A DNA stretch of 64,000 nucleotides, taken from the NCBI RefSeq assembly GCF_003853415.1, contig NZ_QTPP01000021.1, positions 62,001-126,000 of the forward strand. Direction: 5' to 3'. Origin of the DNA: Burkholderia sp. Bp9142. GTDB lineage: Bacteria; Pseudomonadota; Gammaproteobacteria; Burkholderiales; Burkholderiaceae. The notes under the pieces were generated by a model, which was not told the DNA's origin, made no database searches, and worked only from the letters and a program-made list of their open reading frames with translations. A program made the position numbers and the translations under genes. Shown here piece by piece: positions 33,925 to 43,043 of the stretch. Position 1 is the first letter of the stretch, and each line of letters starts with the position of its first letter.

Positions 33925-35091
33925 TCAGAACAGGCTCAACTGCATGTCGTCACGCGACTTCGCGCCGCTTGCGCCCGCCACCGTACGCCGAGTTGCAGCC
34001 CCGGCCGCCGGCGCACCGCGAAACTGCGACAGATCCAGAATGCCGTTCGCGCGCTCGTTCAACCCGAGCCGCTTCACGGCCTGACGGAAACGCTGACGCA
34101 ACAGGTCGGCCCAGATCCCCTCCCCCTTCATCCGTTTCGAGAAATCCGAGTCGTAGTCCTTCCCGCCGCGCATGTCGCGCACGCGGTTCATCACGCGCTC
34201 CGCACGATCGGGGAAATGCGCGGAGAGCCAGTGCTTGAACAGCGGCGCGACCTCCCACGGCAGCCGCAGGATGATGTAGCTCGCATGCGTCGCACCGGCT
34301 TCCGCACAGGCTTCCAGCACGCGCTCCATGTCCGGCTCGGTGACGAACGGGATCATCGGTGCGATGCTGACGCCCACCGGCACGCCCGCGTCGCGCAATG
34401 CGCGGATCGTGCGCAGCCGGCGCGCCGGCGTCGCCGCACGCGGCTCGAGCGTGCGCGCGAGATCAGCGTCGAGCGTCGTGATCGTGACCGCGGCCATCAC
34501 CTGCCCGCGTTCGGCCATCGGGGCCAGCAGGTCCAGATCGCGCTCGATCAGCGACGATTTCGTGATCGCGGCGAACGGCAGCCCGCGATCGTGCATCACC
34601 TGGATCACGCTGCGCGTGATGCGCAGATCGCGCTCGACCGGCTGGTATGCGTCGGTATTGACACCGAGCGCGATCGGCTCCGGCACGTAACGCTTGCGCG
34701 AAATCTCGCGCTCGAGCAGTTCGGCCGCGTTGACCTTCGCATAGATGCGGCTCTCGAAATCGAGCCCCGGCGACAGGCCCAGATAACTATGGGTCGGCCG
34801 TGCAAAGCAGTAGATGCAGCCATGCTCGCAGCCGCGATACGGATTGAGCGACACGCTGAACGGAATGTCCGGCGACTGGTTGTGCGTCAGGATGCTCTTT
34901 GCGCGCTCCTCAAACACCAGTGTGCGCAGCGAAGCGGGCAGATCGGCGTCGTCCGATTCGTGCGTCCAGCCGTCGTCGACCGCTTCGCGCAGCGCCGTTT
35001 CGTACCGCCCCTGGAGGTTGTCGACCGCACCGCGCCCCTTGCGGGGCGCCGGCGGCGCTATCGGAAATTCGTTGTCGGACCGACCGTCCAT
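33925..35091 (-). CDS. PA0069/SplB-like radical SAM protein
   Basis: The 388-residue protein belongs to the SplB-like (COG1533) radical SAM group. The [4Fe-4S] motif GCEHGCIYC holds C88, C92 and C95. NPYRGCEH, RPTHSYLGLSPGLDFE and SIAPMIPFVTEPDM are family blocks. The group is related to spore photoproduct lyase and is often called DNA repair photolyase-like, though function is unproven. The start at 35091 has GGTGAG five bases before it; the ATG at 35103 has none and would touch the operator. A 40-bp palindrome with a LexA-like core lies 17 bp upstream, which fits SOS control. Confidence 0.9.
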   Translation of the reverse strand: MDGRSDNEFPIAPPAPRKGRGAVDNLQGRYETALREAVDDGWTHESDDADLPASLRTLVFEERAKSILTHNQSPDIPFSVSLNPYRGCEHGCIYCFARPTHSYLGLSPGLDFESRIYAKVNAAELLEREISRKRYVPEPIALGVNTDAYQPVERDLRITRSVIQVMHDRGLPFAAITKSSLIERDLDLLAPMAERGQVMAAVTITTLDADLARTLEPRAATPARRLRTIRALRDAGVPVGVSIAPMIPFVTEPDMERVLEACAEAGATHASYIILRLPWEVAPLFKHWLSAHFPDRAERVMNRVRDMRGGKDYDSDFSKRMKGEGIWADLLRQRFRQAVKRLGLNERANGILDLSQFRGAPAAGAATRRTVAGASGAKSRDDMQLSLF

Positions 35092-35107
35092 GCGCTCACC
35101 CATTCGC

Positions 35108-35147
35108 CTGCACCCAATACTGTATATTTATACAGTATTGGGTGCAG
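35108..35147. promoter_or_regulatory. 40-bp perfect palindrome containing a LexA-like box
   Basis: Two perfect 19-bp arms (35108-35126 and 35129-35147) flank TT. The central 20 bases, TACTGTATATTTATACAGTA (35118-35137), differ by one base from the E. coli LexA consensus and contain CTGT-N8-ACAG. It lies just upstream of the radical SAM start and downstream of lrp. It is AT-rich against its surroundings. Confidence 0.75.
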
Positions 35148-35194
35148 CATGCCAAGGGCGGGATAGAAGGACCGACAGCGGGTCGCAGCCGCGG

Positions 35195-35683
35195 TCATTC
35201 GCCGACCGAAATCGTCAGCGTCTCCTTGATTTCCTCCATCACGACATAGCTCTTCGACTGCACCGCGCCGGGCAGCTGCAGCAGGATGTCGCCGAGCAGC
35301 TTGCGATAGTCGGCCATTTCACCGATCCGCGCCTTGATCAGGTAGTCGAAGTCGCCGGACACGAGATGGCATTCGAGCACCTCGTCGATCTTCATCACTT
35401 CGCGACGGAACTGCTCGAACATGTTGCCGCCCTTGTGGCCGAGCGTGATCTCGACGAACACCAGCAACGCGGCGCCGAGCTGGCCCGGATCGACGCGTGC
35501 GTGATAGCCGGTGATGACGCCGTCGCGCTCCATGCGCCGCACGCGCTCGATGCATGGCGTCACGGTCAGTCCGACCTGTTCCGCGAGGTCCTTCATCGCC
35601 ATCCGGCCGTCGTCCTGGAGCAGTTTGAGGATGCGCCGGTCGAGCTTGTCGAGCGAGCGTACTGGCTGGCGTTGCGTTCTCAT
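35195..35683 (-). CDS. Lrp/AsnC family transcriptional regulator (probable DadA regulator)
   Basis: This is a 162-residue Lrp/AsnC regulator. The helix-turn-helix is at about 14-60 (LDKLDRRILKLLQDDGRMAMKDLAEQVGLTVTPCIERVRRME) and the RAM ligand-binding domain at about 75-155. The start at 35683 gives the typical basic N-terminus MRTQRQPVRSLDKLD; an upstream in-frame start at 35719 is less likely. It is divergent from dadA with 145 bp between. In related bacteria Lrp-like proteins (often called BkdR or DadR) activate dadA with alanine; that role here is inferred. Confidence 0.92.
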   Translation of the reverse strand: MRTQRQPVRSLDKLDRRILKLLQDDGRMAMKDLAEQVGLTVTPCIERVRRMERDGVITGYHARVDPGQLGAALLVFVEITLGHKGGNMFEQFRREVMKIDEVLECHLVSGDFDYLIKARIGEMADYRKLLGDILLQLPGAVQSKSYVVMEEIKETLTISVGE

Positions 35684-35828
35684 TTGTTTATGCTGAAAAC
35701 CTGAAAAATACGATAACAAAACCTACACATTCGACAATACCATAGCGCAAAAAACTAGATCAGATAGAGGTTACACGGAGACGCAGGTGCGCCCGGCCTC
35801 GACCTGAATCCTTCCATCTGGAGCAGCT

Positions 35829-37115
35829 ATGCGAGTCGTCATTCTGGGCAGCGGTGTGGTGGGCGTGGCAAGCGCGTATTACCTCGCGCGCGCCGGTCAT
35901 GAAGTCACGGTGATCGACCGCGAGGCCGGCCCGGCACTCGATACGAGCTTCGCGAACGCGGGCCAGATCTCGCCCGGCTATGCCGCGCCGTGGGCCGCGC
36001 CCGGCGTGCCGCTGAAGGCCGTCAAGTGGATGTTCGAAAAGCACGCGCCGCTTGCGATCCGCCTCGACGGCACGCGTTTCCAGCTCCAGTGGATGTGGCA
36101 GATGCTGCGCAACTGCACGGCCGAGCGCTATGCGGTCAACAAGGGCCGCATGGTCCGCCTCGCCGAATACAGCCGCGATTGCCTGCAGGCGCTGCGCGCC
36201 GACACGGGCATCCAGTACGAAGGCCGCACGGGCGGCACGCTGCAGCTGTTCCGCACGCAACAGCAACTCGACGGCGCGGCGAAGGACATCGCGGTGCTGC
36301 AGGAAGCGAACGTGCCGTTCGAACTGCTGTCGCCGGCCGAACTGAAGCATGCCGAACCGGCGCTCGCCGCCGTGTCGCACAAGCTGACGGGCGGCCTGCG
36401 CCTGCCGGGCGACGAAACGGGCGACTGCCAGCTGTTTACGACGCGCCTCGCGGCGCTCGCGGAATCGCTCGGCGTGAAGTTCCGCTACAACACGCCGATC
36501 GACGCGCTCGCGATCGCGGGCGGCAAGATCGCCGGCGTGCAGTGCGGCAGCGAGATGGTGCGCGCGGATGCGTACGTCGTCGCGCTCGGGTCGTACTCGA
36601 CCCGCTTCGTCTCGAACCTGATGAAGATCCCCGTCTACCCGCTGAAGGGCTATTCGATCACCGCGCCGATCGTCAACGAGGCGGCTGCCCCCGTCTCGAC
36701 GGTGCTCGACGAAACCTACAAGATCGCGATCACGCGTTTCGACCAGCGCATCCGCGTCGGCGGCATGGCCGAGATCGTCGGCTTCGACAAGAACCTGCGC
36801 ACAGCGCGCCGCGAAACGCTCGAAATGTGCGTGAACGACCTGTTCCCGGGCGGCGGCGACACGTCGAAGGCAACGTTCTGGACGGGCCTGCGCCCGATGA
36901 CGCCGGACGGCACGCCGATCGTCGGCCGCACGCCGGTCTCGAACCTGTTCCTCAACACCGGCCACGGCACGCTCGGCTGGACGATGTCGTGCGGGTCGGG
37001 CCAGTTGCTCGCCGACCTGATCTCGGGCAAGAAGCCGGCGATCCAGGCCGACGACCTGTCGGTGCATCGCTACCTGAAGGACGTGGCCGGCCAGCCGCGC
37101 CCGGCATACGCATAA
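35829..37115 (+). CDS. dadA: D-amino acid dehydrogenase
   Basis: DadA is a membrane-associated FAD enzyme that deaminates D-amino acids, chiefly D-alanine, feeding electrons to the respiratory chain. The 428-residue protein begins with the dinucleotide-binding motif [20 protein letters not shown] (G8, G10 and G13). [22 protein letters not shown] and [33 protein letters not shown] are family blocks. GGAGC precedes the start by five bases. It is divergent from the Lrp gene and followed by a long terminator. The racemase partner is not in the window. Confidence 0.97.
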   Translation: MRVVILGSGVVGVASAYYLARAGHEVTVIDREAGPALDTSFANAGQISPGYAAPWAAPGVPLKAVKWMFEKHAPLAIRLDGTRFQLQWMWQMLRNCTAERYAVNKGRMVRLAEYSRDCLQALRADTGIQYEGRTGGTLQLFRTQQQLDGAAKDIAVLQEANVPFELLSPAELKHAEPALAAVSHKLTGGLRLPGDETGDCQLFTTRLAALAESLGVKFRYNTPIDALAIAGGKIAGVQCGSEMVRADAYVVALGSYSTRFVSNLMKIPVYPLKGYSITAPIVNEAAAPVSTVLDETYKIAITRFDQRIRVGGMAEIVGFDKNLRTARRETLEMCVNDLFPGGGDTSKATFWTGLRPMTPDGTPIVGRTPVSNLFLNTGHGTLGWTMSCGSGQLLADLISGKKPAIQADDLSVHRYLKDVAGQPRPAYA

Positions 37116-37149
37116 GCCGGAACGGCCCGCTGCGGCAAGGGTCGGGCAG

Positions 37150-37193
37150 CTACAACGAAAACGGCGCCCTGCGGGGCGCCGTTTTCGTTGTAG
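37150..37193. terminator. 20-bp perfect hairpin terminator after dadA
   Basis: Two 20-bp arms (37150-37169 and 37174-37193) pair perfectly around TGCG; the stem contains AAAACGGCGCCC and GGGCGCCGTTTT, so it can act in both directions. It is unusually long for a terminator. Confidence 0.9.
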
Positions 37194-37374
37194 CGAACGC
37201 ATCGCCCGATCGGGACGAGACCTCCGTTACCGCGAGCGCACGCTCGTTGCCCTTCGCGCCGACGATCGACGCTTCGGCCTGCCTGACCGCATCAGGACAC
37301 GTTCGTCGCAGCATTGCGCGATCGCGATCTTCGTTCGCATCGAAGAATGCCCTCGCCCACTCCGGCCGTGGCGC
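37194..37374. other. Intergenic region between the dadA and etf terminators
   Basis: I see no gene in this stretch. A minus-strand open frame of 80 codons overlaps it and the terminator, but it has no ribosome-binding site and no recognisable domain. Confidence 0.5.
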
Positions 37375-37400
37375 AAAAAAAGGGGCGCTCATCGCGCCCC
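37375..37400 (-). terminator. Terminator of etfBA
   Basis: On the minus strand GGGGCGC pairs with GCGCCCC (37400-37382, 5-base loop) and is followed by seven T (37381-37375). It lies 41 bp past the etfA stop. Confidence 0.9.
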
Positions 37401-37441
37401 TGGTCTTGCTGCGTAACTTACCGCCGAAGCGGCATGCCGCG

Positions 37442-38389
37442 TCAGCCGAGCTCGTTCACGAGTTCCGGCACGAGCGCGAACAGATCGCCGACGAGGCCGT
37501 AATCGGCCACGCTGAAGATCGGCGCTTCCGGATCCTTGTTGATCGCGACGATCACCTTCGAATCCTTCATGCCGGCCAGATGCTGGATCGCCCCCGAGAT
37601 GCCGACCGCGATGTACAGCTGCGGCGCGACGATCTTGCCGGTCTGGCCGACCTGGTAGTCGTTCGGCACGTAGCCCGCGTCGACGGCCGCGCGCGAGGCG
37701 CCGAGGGCTGCCGACAGCTTGTCCGCCAGCGGCTCGAGCACCTTCGTGTAGTTTTCGCCGCTGCCCAGGCCACGACCGCCCGACACGATGATGTGCGCCG
37801 ACGTCAGCTCCGGACGGTCCAGCTTCGTCACTTCACGGCTCACGAATTGCGACTTGCCGGCATCAGCCGCTGCTTCGATCTTCTCGACCGACGCGCTGCC
37901 GCCTTCCGCCGCAACCGGATCGAAGCCCGTTGCGCGCACCGTGATGACCTTGACCGGATCGCCCGACTGCACCGTCGCGATCGCGTTGCCTGCGTAGATC
38001 GGACGCTCGAACGTGTCGGCCGAATCGACCGCCGTGATGTCCGAGATCTGCGCGACGTCCAGCTTCGCGGCAATGCGCGGCGCGATGTTCTTGCCGTAGG
38101 CGGTGGCCGGCGCGAGGATGTGCGAGTAGTCCTTCGCGATGTTCAGCGCGGTCGCTTCGACGTTTTCCGCGAGGCCCGCTTCGAGCTGCGGCGCGTCGGC
38201 CAGCAGCACCTTCGACACGCCTGCGATCTTCGCTGCCGCGTCCGCCGCCGCTTGCGCGTTATGGCCCGCGACCAGCACGTGAATGTCACCGCCGACGAAT
38301 TTGCCAACCTCGGCCGCCGCTGCCACCGTGTTCAGCGTCGCGGCCTTGATCGACGCGTTGTCGTGTTCCGCAATAACCAGAATCGTCAT
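37442..38389 (-). CDS. etfA: Electron transfer flavoprotein alpha subunit
   Basis: EtfA with EtfB accepts electrons from acyl-CoA and other dehydrogenases and passes them to ETF-quinone oxidoreductase. The 315-residue protein has an N-terminal domain starting [21 protein letters not shown] and the C-terminal FAD domain with [12 protein letters not shown] (about 196-207), [31 protein letters not shown] and [15 protein letters not shown]. It lies 16 bp downstream of etfB in the same operon. Confidence 0.98.
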   Translation of the reverse strand: MTILVIAEHDNASIKAATLNTVAAAAEVGKFVGGDIHVLVAGHNAQAAADAAAKIAGVSKVLLADAPQLEAGLAENVEATALNIAKDYSHILAPATAYGKNIAPRIAAKLDVAQISDITAVDSADTFERPIYAGNAIATVQSGDPVKVITVRATGFDPVAAEGGSASVEKIEAAADAGKSQFVSREVTKLDRPELTSAHIIVSGGRGLGSGENYTKVLEPLADKLSAALGASRAAVDAGYVPNDYQVGQTGKIVAPQLYIAVGISGAIQHLAGMKDSKVIVAINKDPEAPIFSVADYGLVGDLFALVPELVNELG

Positions 38390-38405
38390 TTCTTTCCGCT
38401 CCCTC

Positions 38406-39155
38406 TTACAGCACCTTGGCTTCGGTCTTCAGCTTCTCGACCAGCGTCTTCACGTCCGGCACCTTCACGCCGGCCGCGCGCTTCGGCGGCTCGGCCACCT
38501 TCAGCGTCTTCAGACGCGGCGCGACGTCCACGCCCAGATCCTCCGGCTTCACCGTTTCCAGCGGCTTCTTCTTCGCCTTCATGATGTTCGGCAGCGTCAC
38601 GTAGCGCGGCTCGTTCAGGCGCAGGTCGGTCGTGACCACCGCCGGCAGCGTCAGCGACAGCGTTTCCGCGCCGCCGTCGACTTCACGCGCGACCGTGGCA
38701 CGGCCATCGGCGATCGTCACCTTCGACGCGAACGTCGCTTGCGGCAGGCCTGCCAGCGCGGCCAGCATCTGGCCCGTCTGGTTCGAATCGTCGTCGATCG
38801 CCTGCTTGCCGAGGATCACCAGCTGCGGCTGCTCCTTGTCGACCAGCGCCTTGAGGATCTTCGCGACGGCCAGCGGCTCGACGCTGTCGTTCGACTCGAC
38901 GAGGATCGCGCGATCCGCGCCGATCGCCAGCGCCGTGCGCAGCGTTTCCTGCGCTTGCGCCACACCGACCGACACCGCGATCACTTCGGTCGCCACGCCC
39001 GCTTCCTTCAGGCGCACCGCTTCTTCCACCGCGATTTCGTCGAACGGGTTCATCGACATCTTCACGTTCGCGATGTCGACGCCCGTGTTGTCCGACTTCA
39101 CGCGGACCTTCACGTTGTAATCGACCACTCTTTTCACTGGCACCAGGATTTTCAT
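38406..39155 (-). CDS. etfB: Electron transfer flavoprotein beta subunit
   Basis: EtfB partners EtfA and binds AMP. The 249-residue protein shows [38 protein letters not shown] and the signature [30 protein letters not shown] (about 125-154). The start at 39155 is preferred over an ATG two codons upstream because it gives the standard MKILVPVK start. It is the first gene of etfBA, 16 bp before etfA. Confidence 0.98.
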   Translation of the reverse strand: MKILVPVKRVVDYNVKVRVKSDNTGVDIANVKMSMNPFDEIAVEEAVRLKEAGVATEVIAVSVGVAQAQETLRTALAIGADRAILVESNDSVEPLAVAKILKALVDKEQPQLVILGKQAIDDDSNQTGQMLAALAGLPQATFASKVTIADGRATVAREVDGGAETLSLTLPAVVTTDLRLNEPRYVTLPNIMKAKKKPLETVKPEDLGVDVAPRLKTLKVAEPPKRAAGVKVPDVKTLVEKLKTEAKVL

Positions 39156-39185
39156 GCACACGCTCCAAAGTTACGAATACGACCA

Positions 39186-39209
39186 GAGGCCATTCTATAG
39201 CGAGGCCTC
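39186..39209. promoter_or_regulatory. Inverted repeat GAGGCC-N12-GGCCTC over the etfB -10 region
   Basis: The dyad surrounds a TATAGAAT stretch on the minus strand that could be the etfB -10 element, 30-55 bp upstream of the start codon. It may be an operator. Confidence 0.4.
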
Positions 39210-39310
39210 ATGACTGCGCGGCCAAGCGGACCAATCCATCGCGGCTATCGAGGATAGCGCTCCTCTTCGGCGCGCCGGCAATAGCGAACGGTCGTTCTAT
39301 TTTAAAAGAG

Positions 39311-39340
39311 AAAAAACCCGGACGCAAAGCCCGGGTTTTC
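39311..39340 (-). terminator. Terminator of metNIQ
   Basis: On the minus strand AACCCGG and CCGGGTT pair around a 9-base loop and are followed by TTTTCTC (39316-39311). It lies 45 bp beyond the metQ stop. Confidence 0.85.
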
Positions 39341-39384
39341 GATCATCGACTCTAATCGTCGCCGGGCGCGCCGTGTACATCGTG

Positions 39385-40179
39385 TTACCAGGCGGCGATG
39401 ACCGCGCCGCCGAACTTCTGTTCGATGAACTGCTTCACTTCCGCGGAATGGTAGGCCGCGACCAGCTTCGCGACCCACGGCTTGCTCCGGTCGGCCTCGC
39501 GAATCGCGAGAATGTTCGCGTACGGGCCGTTCGGGCCCTCGATCGCGATCGCGTCCTGTTTCGGTTTCAACCCCGCTTCCATCGCATAGTTGGTATTGAT
39601 CGCCGCCGCGTCGACGTCGCCGAGCGAGCGCGGAATCTGCGCCGCGTCGAGTTCGACGATCTTCAGCTTGCGCGGATTGTCGACGATGTCGAGCGGCGTC
39701 GCCTTCAGCCCGGCGTCCGCACGCAGCTTCAGCAGCCCCTGTTTCTGCAGCAACAGCAGTGCACGGCCGCCGTTGGTCGGATCGTTCGGCACCGCGATCC
39801 GCGCGCCGGGCTTCAGCTCGGCCAGCGACTTCACCCGCTTCGAATAGATGCCCATCGGGAACGTGACGGTGTCCGCGACCTTGATCAGCTTGTAGCCGCG
39901 ATCCTTCACCTGCGCCTGCAGATACGGATCGTGCTGGTAGCTGTTCGCGTCGAGATCGCCCGACGCGAGCGCCGCGTTCGGCTGCACGTAATCGGAGAAT
40001 TCGACGACGCGGATGTCGAGGCCGCTCTTGGCCGCGACCTTCTTCACCACGTCCATGATCTGCGCGTGCGGGCCGCCCGTCACGCCCACCTTGATGGTTT
40101 CGGCCTGCGCGTGCGCGCTCGCGAACAGCGCGGCCGCGCCGAGTGCGGCCGCGAACTTCAGCATGAAGCGTCGTTGCAT
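39385..40179 (-). CDS. metQ: MetQ/NlpA family methionine-binding protein
   Basis: MetQ is the substrate-binding component of the methionine ABC importer MetNIQ. The 264-residue protein has a signal peptide (MQRRFMLKFAAALGAAALFA, cleavage near AHA|QAE) without a lipobox cysteine, so it is predicted to be soluble in the periplasm rather than a lipoprotein. IKVGVTGGPHAQIMDVVKKVAA and QHDPYLQAQVKDRGYKLIKV are family blocks. The start at 40179 follows GGGAG. It is the last gene of metNIQ, 28 bp after metI, with a terminator. Confidence 0.95.
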   Translation of the reverse strand: MQRRFMLKFAAALGAAALFASAHAQAETIKVGVTGGPHAQIMDVVKKVAAKSGLDIRVVEFSDYVQPNAALASGDLDANSYQHDPYLQAQVKDRGYKLIKVADTVTFPMGIYSKRVKSLAELKPGARIAVPNDPTNGGRALLLLQKQGLLKLRADAGLKATPLDIVDNPRKLKIVELDAAQIPRSLGDVDAAAINTNYAMEAGLKPKQDAIAIEGPNGPYANILAIREADRSKPWVAKLVAAYHSAEVKQFIEQKFGGAVIAAW

Positions 40180-40207
40180 CGTCTCCCCCAACGGATGAAT
40201 GTCGTTT

Positions 40208-40861
40208 TTACTTGTGGCTCAGCCGGCGCACGAGCCAGTCGCCGAACGACTGCACGATCTGCACGAACACGATCAGGATCGCGACGACCGTCCACATCAC
40301 TTCCGGCAGATAGCGCTGGTAGCCGTAGCGGATCCCGAGATCGCCGAGCCCGCCGCCGCCGATCGCACCGGCCATCGCCGAATAGCCGACGAGCGACACG
40401 AACGTGATCGTCAGGCCCGCGACGATGCCCGGCAGCGATTCGGGCAGCAGCACCTTGAACACGATCTGCGACGTCGTCGCGCCCATCGACTGCGCGGCCT
40501 CGATCAGCCCGCGGTCGACCTCGCGCAGCGCGGTCTCGACCAGCCGCGCGACGAACGGTGCGGCCGCGAGCGTCAGCGGCACGACCGCGGCGGCGGTGCC
40601 GATCGACGACCCCGTGACGAGCCGCGTGAACGGAATGACCGCGACCAGCAGGATGATGAACGGCGTCGAGCGCACCGCGTTCACGATGCCGCCGAGCACG
40701 CGATTCACGCCGAGGTTCTGCAGCACGCCCTGGCGGTCGGTCAGGTACAGCAGCACGCCGAGCGGCAGCCCGACGAGCGCGCCGACCGCTCCCGAGATGC
40801 CGACCATGATCAGCGTCTCCCAGAACGACTGCACGAACATATCGAACATCTCACTCAACAT
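40208..40861 (-). CDS. metI: Methionine ABC transporter permease
   Basis: MetI is the five-helix membrane subunit of MetNIQ. The 217-residue protein carries the N-terminal [30 protein letters not shown], the EAA-like coupling helix ([32 protein letters not shown] at about 140-171) and [17 protein letters not shown]. Its start overlaps the metN stop by 11 bp, so the two are translationally coupled. Confidence 0.97.
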   Translation of the reverse strand: MLSEMFDMFVQSFWETLIMVGISGAVGALVGLPLGVLLYLTDRQGVLQNLGVNRVLGGIVNAVRSTPFIILLVAVIPFTRLVTGSSIGTAAAVVPLTLAAAPFVARLVETALREVDRGLIEAAQSMGATTSQIVFKVLLPESLPGIVAGLTITFVSLVGYSAMAGAIGGGGLGDLGIRYGYQRYLPEVMWTVVAILIVFVQIVQSFGDWLVRRLSHK

Positions 40862-41885
40862 ACGAAAGCTCCTCTACCACCACACCTTGCTCGCGCAGGA
40901 ACGCGAGCGCCTGCCCGACCTTGCCCGGCTCGCCGCCCGCGAGCACCGCGAGCGACCCGAACGCCTGCCCCTGGATCTCGTCGATCTGGCCGTGCAGGAT
41001 GTTGAAATCGAGTTCGTACCGGCGGATCGTCTCCGACAGGATCGGCTGGTCGACACCCGAGCCGGTGAATGCGAGCCGCAGCAAATGCCCGCTGCCCGTC
41101 TTCAGCCGCTCGGCCACGCGCGCCTTCAGCGCCGGCGGCAGTTCCTGCGCGATCACGTCGCCGATCAGCGCGCGCGTCACTTCGTGATGCGGCTGCAGGA
41201 ACACGTCGATCACGCGGCCTTCTTCGACCACGCGGCCCGCGTCGAGCACCGCCACGCGATCGCACACCTGCTTGATCACTTCCATCTGGTGCGTGATCAG
41301 CACGATCGTCAGGCCCAGTTCGCGGTTGATGCGCTTCAGCAGGTCGAGGATCGCGCGCGTGGTCTCGGGGTCGAGCGCCGATGTCGCTTCGTCCGACAGC
41401 AGCACCTTCGGCTTGCTCGCGAGCGCGCGGGCGATGCCGACGCGCTGCTTCTGGCCGCCGCTGATCTGCGCCGGATAGCGATCCTTCTGCGCGGACAGCC
41501 CGACGAGGTCGAGCAGCGGCAGCACGGCCGCCTCGATTTCGGCATGGCTCGCGCCGGCCAGCTCGAGCGGCAGCGCGACGTTGTCGAACACCGTTCGCGA
41601 CGACAGCAGGTTGAAGTGCTGGAAGATCATGCCGATTTCGCGGCGCGCTTCGCGCAGCGCGCCGGACGACAGCAGCGTGAGATCGCGCCCGCCGACAACG
41701 ACGTTGCCTTCGGTCGGCCGCGTGAGCAGGTTGATGGTGCGCACGAGCGTGCTCTTGCCGGCGCCGCTTCGGCCGATGATGCCGAACACCTCGCCCTGCG
41801 GGATCGTCAGATTGACGTTGTGCAATGCGTCGACCCAGCCGGTCGGCCCGGGGAAACGCTGCGACAGATTGCGTAATTCGATCAT
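40851..41885 (-). CDS. metN: Methionine ABC transporter ATP-binding protein
   Basis: MetN is the ATPase of the methionine importer. The 344-residue protein has Walker [10 protein letters not shown] (about 39-47), the signature [31 protein letters not shown] and a C-terminal NIL-type methionine-sensing domain (about 265-340). The start at 41885 is the family N-terminus MIELRNLSQ. It has no Shine-Dalgarno: the bases before it are a terminator-like hairpin and a T-rich tract. The frame is open 40 codons further upstream, but that region contains the likely promoter. Confidence 0.97.
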   Translation of the reverse strand: MIELRNLSQRFPGPTGWVDALHNVNLTIPQGEVFGIIGRSGAGKSTLVRTINLLTRPTEGNVVVGGRDLTLLSSGALREARREIGMIFQHFNLLSSRTVFDNVALPLELAGASHAEIEAAVLPLLDLVGLSAQKDRYPAQISGGQKQRVGIARALASKPKVLLSDEATSALDPETTRAILDLLKRINRELGLTIVLITHQMEVIKQVCDRVAVLDAGRVVEEGRVIDVFLQPHHEVTRALIGDVIAQELPPALKARVAERLKTGSGHLLRLAFTGSGVDQPILSETIRRYELDFNILHGQIDEIQGQAFGSLAVLAGGEPGKVGQALAFLREQGVVVEELSYVE

Positions 41886-41886
41886 G

Positions 41887-41936
41887 TAAACAAAACGGCG
41901 GCCGGCAGGCGAGGCCCGCCAGTCGGCCGCCGATGC
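41887..41936 (-). promoter_or_regulatory. Terminator-like hairpin abutting the metN start (candidate attenuator)
   Basis: On the minus strand CGGCGGCCG (41932-41924) pairs with CGGCCGCCG (41904-41896), with an inner GCGGGC/GCCTGC stem. TTTTGTTTAC and then the metN ATG follow at once. A TAAAAT -10-like box is at 41959-41954, so the leader would be about 60 nt and consist almost entirely of this hairpin. No known aptamer is recognisable. Confidence 0.6.
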
Positions 41937-42100
41937 ATCTGGAATAGCCGGCGATTTTACCGCAAACGCCTCATTCCACTTAATAATCGATTTCGATCTT
42001 TTCATAACCAGAGGAAATTAGAGGGGCGCCGCTGGCGCGCCGCGGGCGTGTCGCGACTATGATCCGGAACACCTACGCCAACGAACAGGGGACACGCCAG

Positions 42101-43021
42101 ATGACCGCCACCACCACGCCGGCCGCCGCGCCTGCCACCGCCGCACCGGAGCCGGCGTCGCTGCCCGCCCCGCGGATGGGCCGGCTGCGTACCGCGGACG
42201 GGCTCGAGCTGGCGTCGTACCGCTGGCCGGCCGGCGACGGCACGGTGCCGCCGCGCGCCACGATCACGCTCGTGCACGGCCTCGCCGAGCATGCGGGCCG
42301 CTACGCGGCGCTCGCGGCCCGACTGAACGCGGCCGGCATCGACGTGCTGGCGATCGACCTGCGCGGGCACGGCCAGTCGCCCGGCAAACGCGCGTGGGTC
42401 GAGCGTTTCGACGGCTATCTGAACGATGTGGATGCGCTCGTCGCCGAAGCCGCCCGCGGCGCTACCCCGCTCTTCCTGATGGGGCACAGCATGGGCGGCG
42501 CGGTCGCGGCGCTGTATGCGATCGAACGCGTGCCGGCCCGCGGCCATGCGCTGGCAGGCCTCGTGCTGTCGAGTCCGGCGCTCGCGCCGGGACGCGACGT
42601 GCCGCGCTGGATGCTCGCGATGAGCCGCTTCATCAGCCGCGTATGGCCGACCTTTCCTGCAATCAGGATCGATGCCGCGCTGCTGTCGCGCGATCCGGCC
42701 GTCGTCGCGGCCAACCGCGCCGATCCGCTTGTGCACCACGGCGCGGTGCCGGCACGCACCGGTGCCGAAATCCTCGACGCGATGGCGCGAATCGAGCGCG
42801 GGCGCGGCGCGCTGCGCGTGCCGGTGCTCGTCTATCACGGCACCGAGGACAAGCTGACCGAGCCCGACGGAAGCCGCGCATTCGGCGCCCGCGTCGGCTC
42901 ACCCGATCGTACGCTGACGCTATACGAAGGCGGCTTTCACGAAACGATGAACGATCTCGAGCGCGACCGTGTGATCGATGCGTTGATCGCGTGGATTCGC
43001 GCGCGCGTGCCGGCGCGCTGA
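42101..43021 (+). CDS. Alpha/beta hydrolase, monoacylglycerol lipase/lysophospholipase type
   Basis: This is a 306-residue alpha/beta hydrolase of the COG2267 (lysophospholipase/monoacylglycerol lipase) type. The nucleophile elbow GHSMGG holds S130; the other triad members are D250 (GTED) and H280 (GGFHETMND). LVHGLAEHAGRY (about 58-69) is the oxyanion/cap-side block of this family. The start at 42101 has AGGGGA nine bases upstream; an ATG at 42059 is in frame but less supported. The substrate is inferred to be a monoacylglycerol or similar ester. It is convergent with the deacetylase gene. Confidence 0.9.
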   Translation: MTATTTPAAAPATAAPEPASLPAPRMGRLRTADGLELASYRWPAGDGTVPPRATITLVHGLAEHAGRYAALAARLNAAGIDVLAIDLRGHGQSPGKRAWVERFDGYLNDVDALVAEAARGATPLFLMGHSMGGAVAALYAIERVPARGHALAGLVLSSPALAPGRDVPRWMLAMSRFISRVWPTFPAIRIDAALLSRDPAVVAANRADPLVHHGAVPARTGAEILDAMARIERGRGALRVPVLVYHGTEDKLTEPDGSRAFGARVGSPDRTLTLYEGGFHETMNDLERDRVIDALIAWIRARVPAR

Positions 43022-43043
43022 AGCCGCGCCGCGCCGCTGCCGG

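Noticed and set aside
37150-37392. 80-codon minus-strand frame between dadA and etfA
   Set aside because: It ends inside the dadA terminator, overlaps the etf terminator and has no ribosome-binding site.
41886-42005. 40-codon N-terminal extension of metN
   Set aside because: It lies across the probable promoter and hairpin; the family N-terminus begins at 41885.
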